DNA from: Flammulina velutipes | Lineage: Eukaryota; Basidiomycota; Agaricomycetes; Agaricales; Physalacriaceae | DNA length: 64,000 nucleotides | Direction of reading: 5' to 3' | Assembly: GCA_011800155.1 (NCBI GenBank) | Contig: JAALGH010000011.1 | Span: 2,046,001 to 2,110,000, forward strand | Part shown: piece after piece, positions 59,453 through 64,000 of the stretch | How the letters are laid out: every line of letters starts with the position of its first letter | Position numbering within the stretch: the stretch's first letter is position 1 | Notes under the pieces: model-generated | The model's input: the letters and a program-made list of their open reading frames with translations, nothing else | Databases searched by the model: none | What the model was told of the DNA's origin: nothing | Made by a program: the position numbers and the translations under genes

Positions 59453-60307
59453 TCATAATGTCCCGTCGTCCCCAATGTCTTCATATATAGCATAAAATAT
59501 TCCACGTTCTTGGCTGTCATAGCCGTATGCAAGAAGGTTGTCCGGCTATACAATATGATAGTAAGTCAAAGAATCATATCACAAGAGGAAGTGTAGCTTA
59601 CTTGGTTTTGTACCATATCCTCATGTTGAGACTCGTTGAATATTTTTTTTGCCGTTGCACTTCTCCCACCCCATCCACCTATAACGGTATATTCACCAAC
59701 CTCCTCCGGTATCGGGAAGAGGTTGACTTCCGAGAATCTCTGTGGCTTACGAATTGAAAACCGACGAGCGTAAAATCCGTTCAGTATGACGGGCTGATCC
59801 TTAACGATCACATAGAAGTTTCCATTCCGGTTCAACTTCTGGTCGAAGCCCCATGCGAGGAGCCTGGACGTGGCGTACTATAGAAAGAAATCAAATCAAA
59901 TTAGTGTCTCAATCGGCCCAAACTGCTGGCACGTACTTCCGATCTCTCCCAAGCCAGATATCTATCCAAGCGAACCTGCTCGGCTGTCGCACGCTCTCCG
60001 TACCATTTCCCTTCGACGGTATAAAGCTTACCGTTGCCCCCGGTTTGTGGGATGAGTCTGACTAAGTCGAAGTGAATCCGATCACTGCCACTCGGGTTGG
60101 CCTGGTTAAATCCGTAGAGCTGGAGATCTATACTGGGTTCGACGCGCTCAGCGAGAGGATGTGGGCTATATCAAAATCGGCGTTGAGACATCTACCGGCG
60201 TCGAACGATGAACGCCGGACAAAAACATACCTTGCACTAACTCCGAGCAGCACCGGTAAGAAGGGCACGACTAGGCTAACGAGTCCGAGGGAGTTCGTGA
60301 AGAGCAT
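59453..60307 (-). CDS. Secreted protein with a duplicated domain (paralogue 1)
   Basis: Four exons. The first encodes a signal peptide (MLFTNSLGLVSLVVPFLPVL) and ends within the codon before SPHPLAER, in phase 2; the other two introns are phase 0. The mature part contains a unit of about 85 residues twice. Unit 1: LIPQTGGNGKLYTVEGKWYG, ATAEQ, then intron, LLAWGFDQ and FYVIVKDQ. Unit 2: LFPIPEEVGEYTVIGGWGG, ATAKKIF, then intron, LLAYGYDS and FYAIYEDI. The neighbour at 60948-61500 has one such unit. No conserved cysteines are seen. No known domain is recognised; it could be a small secreted effector-like or wall protein. A TATA-like TATATAAAAG lies near 60362. Confidence 0.72.
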
Positions 60308-60947
60308 TGGAAAACGGCCTGCGTTTATCGTCGGATAAAGAGTTCATCTAAACTCTCATCACTTTTATATATCTAACAATTGCGGGAAGTGCAGTGCTGG
60401 ACAATCATCAGCCTGGCTGCTATAGATAATTGTCGTCTGCACCGCTATTCTCTTCGATGATCGATCGACGTCGAGACGGTTGCGTCGTTGAGATAACCAC
60501 CGTCGTGATGCGGAGTCCAATTGCAAAATGTCACGCTGATAAACTCATAAAGCTCCAAACTGGGAGCTCGATTGAGTATATATCTGTGGCAGACAATAAT
60601 CGGGATGTAGAAGGCGGGATATGACGTTTTGGAATGAAGGTCAAGTGCAGATCAACGCACGCCACATATGAAACACTTGTGATATGCCTAACTTCTTATT
60701 ACAGGCAGACCATCAGTTATGTTAGGTCATTGACCGTAAGGTCTACTCGACCGTGTGTAGCCATTCCCCACACTGTTATACGCCACAATTAACAGGAAGG
60801 TTTGATTACTCCGGGGCACCCGTGATCTTGATTCAAGCTAAAATTTAAGCTTGTAAGGTATTACGCAAGGGCAAGGATTAGAATCGAGGATTGCGTCTAT
60901 GTATACCTAACTGCCTAATACAATGAGCATACAAAAATACCACAGAT
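60308..60947. other. Intergenic region between the secreted paralogues
   Basis: Promoter of paralogue 1 and 3' flank of paralogue 2. The stretch 60425-60640 resembles the upstream region of paralogue 2 (about 61536-61720), for example TTTTGGAATGAA and a GTGATGGC/GTGATGCG context. Confidence 0.5.
60362..60371 (-). promoter_or_regulatory. TATA box of secreted paralogue 1
   Basis: TATATAAAAG on the minus strand, about 55 bases before the start. Confidence 0.5.
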
Positions 60948-61500
60948 CTAGACTGCCTTTATAGTGTCATCGGACCCATCAGAATCGTCGCGCTTCTCAT
61001 CACTTTTAAAGATAACGTAGTACGTTAGTTTCGAGCCCTCTTTGAGCTCCCCGCCATCATGACCATAAGCAAGAGCATCCTGTATCATACAATATCCATT
61101 AGCTGATGATATCAAACCAAATTGACACGCACGTCTTCCCGTGCCCATTTCCGAGCATCACTCAAGGATATTGTCAGTTCAGCTGTCGCAGGCCCCTCGT
61201 CCTTCCAACCACCTTGAACATCAAATATGTTGATCTCGCCTTCTCTCGGTATGAGCGTGATCTTTATAGCATCCGGGCAGTCGGCAATACTGGTACTTGC
61301 TGGAACACATTCGTTGAACGTGACATGTCTGATTTCACCATTTCCCCTTCGCTCAGATAGGGAATGTGGACTATACAGCAATGTTAGAACCAGATAATTC
61401 AAAGGACACGATGAAGAACTGCATACCTTGCACCAACAAGTAGAGCCGGTAGCATAAACGCGGCGACGCTAAGGAGTTTGAACGAAGATGTGAAGAGCAT
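60948..61500 (-). CDS. Secreted single-domain protein (paralogue 2)
   Basis: Three exons: a signal-peptide exon (MLFTSSFKLLSVAAFMLPAL, then LVGA), a middle exon starting SPHSLSERR, and a last exon starting DALAYGHD. Introns lie at phase 2 and phase 0, exactly as in paralogue 1. The unit reads ITLIPREGEINIFDVQGGWK, ATAELTISL, then intron, DALAYGHD and YYVIFKSDE, with an acidic tail (DDSDGSDD). Two cysteines lie in the middle exon (NECVPAS, ADCPDA). About 145 residues. Function unknown. Confidence 0.72.
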
Positions 61501-61568
61501 GGTGGAATGTTGAATGTTGTACGGCCTGCGTAGATGTTTTGGAATGAAATCCACTATATCCCGGGCGT

Positions 61569-61576
61569 TCTTATAC
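61569..61576 (-). promoter_or_regulatory. TATA-like box of secreted paralogue 2
   Basis: GTATAAGA on the minus strand, about 70 bases before the start. It lies inside the open frame at 61554-61889, which argues that this frame is not a gene. Confidence 0.4.
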
Positions 61577-62429
61577 AGATGATATTAGTGTCGCCCAATA
61601 GCCTTAGTGCTGTATTGGTTCGCTCAGGAATATTGCCGTTCTTTGAGATGGTTACCGTTGTGATGGCATGGCCAGCTGCACTTGCGTCCTCTGTATCTTT
61701 GTCCGATCTACGGTATGGCAAGTTATCGCATTGGACAGCTCCTTGTATTATAGCACTGGTGGTTGGTGTCGTGACGGATTTGAATCTTCCCTTTAAACTG
61801 ATGGGGTTTGACTCGGAGCCGGCTTTCTCTTCGTCAACAACGTTCAAAAGGTATACTTCATAGTCGCTTGAGGATAAATTCGTTGACATCCTTTATAAAG
61901 AAAAACTCAAATGATATCTGGCCCCAGCGACTTTTGAGTGAAATGCGCTTGAATGCAATGATAGTGTTGCGTCCAGACGCGAAAATCTACAGAACGCGCC
62001 ATGTGGCAATGCCAGACACGCGTATACGTAGCGGAACTGGCAGTACCACTGCAGTAGGACCCCGTCGGACTGCCCCAAGCGCCGCCTCGTCGTCAAGACA
62101 GAAAGCAGTGCCAGTGAGCAAACAGGACATCGTAAATACTTGGAGTACAGTATAGAGTCTAAGAGAGATTTAACGGAGCCATTGTCAAAATTTGGATCGA
62201 GTTATATAGGTTCTCAATCGCGAAAGGTTACAGGACATCTCATTCATTCGCATCTATAGGCGTAGAATGGGCCGCTAAAGTTTGACACTTAGCGACGTCG
62301 AGGTGTATCGAAAGCTATGTTACTTTGCGAACCGATGCATAATGCACTGCTGGAAGAAGTGATAGGCCTGCGACTCTAGGGATTATTCTGTCGGTGTTTT
62401 CGTGCTCTGACGAAACCGGACACTCACGT

Positions 62430-62700
62430 ATAGTGTGGAGGCTCGTTTGTTCTTCTTGTCCCCCCCGAACATAGGTTAATGGAAAGGACTGGCGGAATCC
62501 CGGGTTTGCAAATATGCGCTCCGTATCTTCCATCACGTCTTGTATGGTACTATCCGAAGCAAATGCACTGATTTCCGTCGCGCAGGCACTCATCAGTAGA
62601 ATCTGGTGTTGCGTGTCAACAGGAAGCTATCTTGGATTTCTTGTAGGCTTTCCTAAAGCCAGTGACAAAGCGAATTTGGTCTAAATCCCATGTGGCGTAG
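62430..62700 (-). pseudogene. Fragment of the SPX-EXS (XPR1/SYG1) gene
   Basis: The minus strand carries GCTTTAGGAAAGCCTACAAG (compare GFRKALKK in the intact gene), then an intron remnant, TTGACACGCAACACCAG (TTGACATGCAATACCAG in the intact gene), then AFASDSTIQDVMEDTERIFAN, against AFASDSTIRNMMEDTERIFAN. Next comes a GACAAGAA...ACGAGCC stretch like the next exon. Intron sequence is kept, so this is a copy of DNA rather than of mRNA. Frames are broken and flanking exons are missing. Confidence 0.75.
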
Positions 62701-63544
62701 AGCAAAGTTGGAATCGTCCCCAGTATTCGTAGACGAGTAAGCGACAAGGCTGGTGGACACTTGACTGAAGCCGGTGGTACCTATGTATCATCTACCGTTC
62801 GCAAAGCTACATTTTCCGTCAGTCTTTGTCCATTTCAAGTATGTTGTGTGCTCACATCCCGTTCTATGTATGGCATTGGGCCTGGGAGTCATCAACGATC
62901 CAGCTGTAGCAGTACTTATTATTCACAGCAAGTTGTCGCAAGCTCAGAAAGATACAATGCAACCAACCTCGTATTCCCCTCGCCGTATCGTGACGGTCTG
63001 TTCTCATGGTATCACATAGCCTATTGATTGCCAATACCTAGGGCGTTCAGGCGATTACCGTACCCGGAGGCGCGGAGGAGAGCTGAGTGTCGAAAAAGAA
63101 CGACTTGGAGGAAGACGTTTGCAAGTACACAGAAGTAGCATAGATCTATCCAAGCATAGGTTATTATACATTCCGGATGATGGGCTGAGTGATGCGATCT
63201 TGAAAACGCGCTGAACGGAGATTGACGCCTGTGCGATTATAGGGCACCCCATGAAGTGTATCCTTGTGGCGTTCTGGGTTGTGATCAAGGTACACAGCTT
63301 GGCTATGAAAGAGGTAAACACGTCGATCGTTGGACGCTGAGGGTCCATGAATCGAAAGGATAAGATATAAACACAAATAAGCATTTAGACCACCATAGAT
63401 ACTAACATGAACCATCCTGATGCTGTATACAGACTAACGTCATGTTAGGACGTCGAGAAGGTCTCTGGACGGAAGGAGACGAGCTGTGAGAACTCTAGAA
63501 CGAGTCAGTTCATAACAAAGATAGGATCCTGACCGCTTGAACAT

Positions 63545-63640
63545 GGTATGGCGATCAAAGTACGCGGCTTTCCAACGTCACCTCTAGTGTATTGGTCGTG
63601 ACCGTAGGCTAAGGCGGTGTGGACGCATCCACGGCGCCTA
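63545..63640 (-). pseudogene. Possible relic of the secreted paralogue domain (weak)
   Basis: The minus-strand frame has TALAYGHDQYTRGDVGKPRT followed by LIAIPC. This compares with DALAYGHD and the GSKLTYYVI segment of paralogue 2. Only these two short patches agree, so chance is possible. Confidence 0.25.
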
Positions 63641-63822
63641 CGCATACTTACACGATGGTGGATGAGTATACGTGTCGCTCGGGAATGATCGACTAACGCA
63701 GGCAGATGGGACAGTAAGCTTGGATAAGGCGTTCGACTCATGGTTGAGGGAACACATCTATTGCGAAGATCGTTAAAAGTTAGTGAGTGAACGCGTAGAC
63801 AGATGATTTCGACGCACAATTC

Positions 63823-64000
63823 TCACTCCCTCAAGCGCTCATGCCACCAGGCTATGCTCTCTTTTTCGAACTCCTCCGCTCGGGAGGATACGACAAGGAC
63901 GAACGAATGGACGCGGCATCCAGGGCTTTCTGACAGCGGTGAAGAGTGAGTGAGTGAGATCCAAGACTGTCAGGCAGTCCACTCGTTGATATACGGAGTT
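63823..64000 (-). CDS. 3' end of an unidentified gene, cut by the window edge
   Basis: A minus-strand frame ends at TGA 63823-63825 with a protein-like end: SFVLVVSSRAEEFEKESIAW, then WHERLRE. A GCTGTCAG acceptor about 100 bases upstream could start this exon. The rest of the gene would lie right of position 64000. No family assigned. Confidence 0.35.

Larger units (their letters stand above)
61501..63822. other. Non-coding region with gene fragments
   Basis: Upstream region of paralogue 2 to about 61900, then a fragment of the SPX-EXS gene at 62430-62700 and a possible relic of the secreted family near 63545-63640. No intact gene was found. Confidence 0.5.

Noticed and set aside
61554..61889. 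111-residue minus-strand frame before secreted paralogue 2
   Set aside because: It overlaps the TATA-like box and the promoter stretch that is also found before paralogue 1, and has no signal peptide or domain.
62774..63019. Hydrophobic plus-strand frame of 81 residues
   Set aside because: No start context, splice partner or recognised motif, in a region of gene fragments.

Overview
The window reads as nuclear DNA of a filamentous basidiomycete, probably an Agaricomycete. Almost every gene is cut by many short introns of about 45-60 nt with fungal GT...AG sites. There is a nuclear tRNA-Ser gene with an intron. Several gene types are typical of that group: F-box/leucine-rich proteins, OPT transporters, a membrane-anchored GH5 glucanase and a helical-bundle plus kinase-like protein. 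Genes lie on both strands with no operon structure. No virus, plasmid, CRISPR array or intact transposon was seen.

Layout. 0-2.2 kb: no gene, only decayed repeats. 2.3-4.2 kb (-): an acidic three-zinc-finger protein (copy A1). 5.5-20.5 kb: a mostly conserved block with a triose-phosphate/nucleotide-sugar type transporter, two small unknown proteins, a MAT2B/RmlD-like reductase, an arrestin-like protein, VPS16 and an SPX-EXS (XPR1/SYG1) phosphate exporter. 22.3-24.7 kb (+): A2, an almost identical inverted copy of A1. 26.1-32.8 kb: three more members of the same family (B, D, E), with a broken F-box-like gene between D and E. 33.2-35.5 kb: a cytochrome P450. 36.3-39.0 kb: a protein with an N-terminal helical bundle and a degenerate kinase domain. 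40.4-42.6 kb: an MFS sugar transporter. 42.8-44.3 kb: an F-box protein. 44.7-47.5 kb: a Zn2Cys6 transcription factor. 47.7-48.8 kb: an aldo-keto reductase. 49.3-53.3 kb: an OPT peptide transporter. 55.0 kb: a small unknown protein. 56.1-58.8 kb: a GH5 exo-beta-1,3-glucanase. 59.1 kb: tRNA-Ser(AGA). 59.4-61.5 kb: two tandem secreted paralogues. 61.5-64 kb: mostly non-coding, with a fragment of the SPX-EXS gene and the 3' end of a gene that leaves the window.

The most unusual feature is the zinc-finger family. Five intact genes, representing four different proteins, share a C-terminal module of three C2H2/C2HC fingers behind fast-changing disordered acidic or proline-rich regions. Every intron I could place in them is phase 2, several exons are exactly 54 nt, A1/A2/B start with an 11-nt exon, and A1/A2/B and D/E share recognisable promoters. 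A1 and A2 form an inverted pair around an 18-kb block of mostly conserved genes. I know of no named family matching this; novelty and function are inference. A second small expansion is the secreted pair at 59.4-61.5 kb, one of which contains the domain twice.

Beyond these families the neighbours show no clear common pathway. VPS16 (HOPS/CORVET), XPR1 and the arrestin-like protein are general trafficking or phosphate functions. The sugar transporter, Zn2Cys6 regulator and aldo-keto reductase could be a small carbon-use group, but this is not shown by the sequence. All exon joins were made by eye from splice signals and reading-frame continuity.
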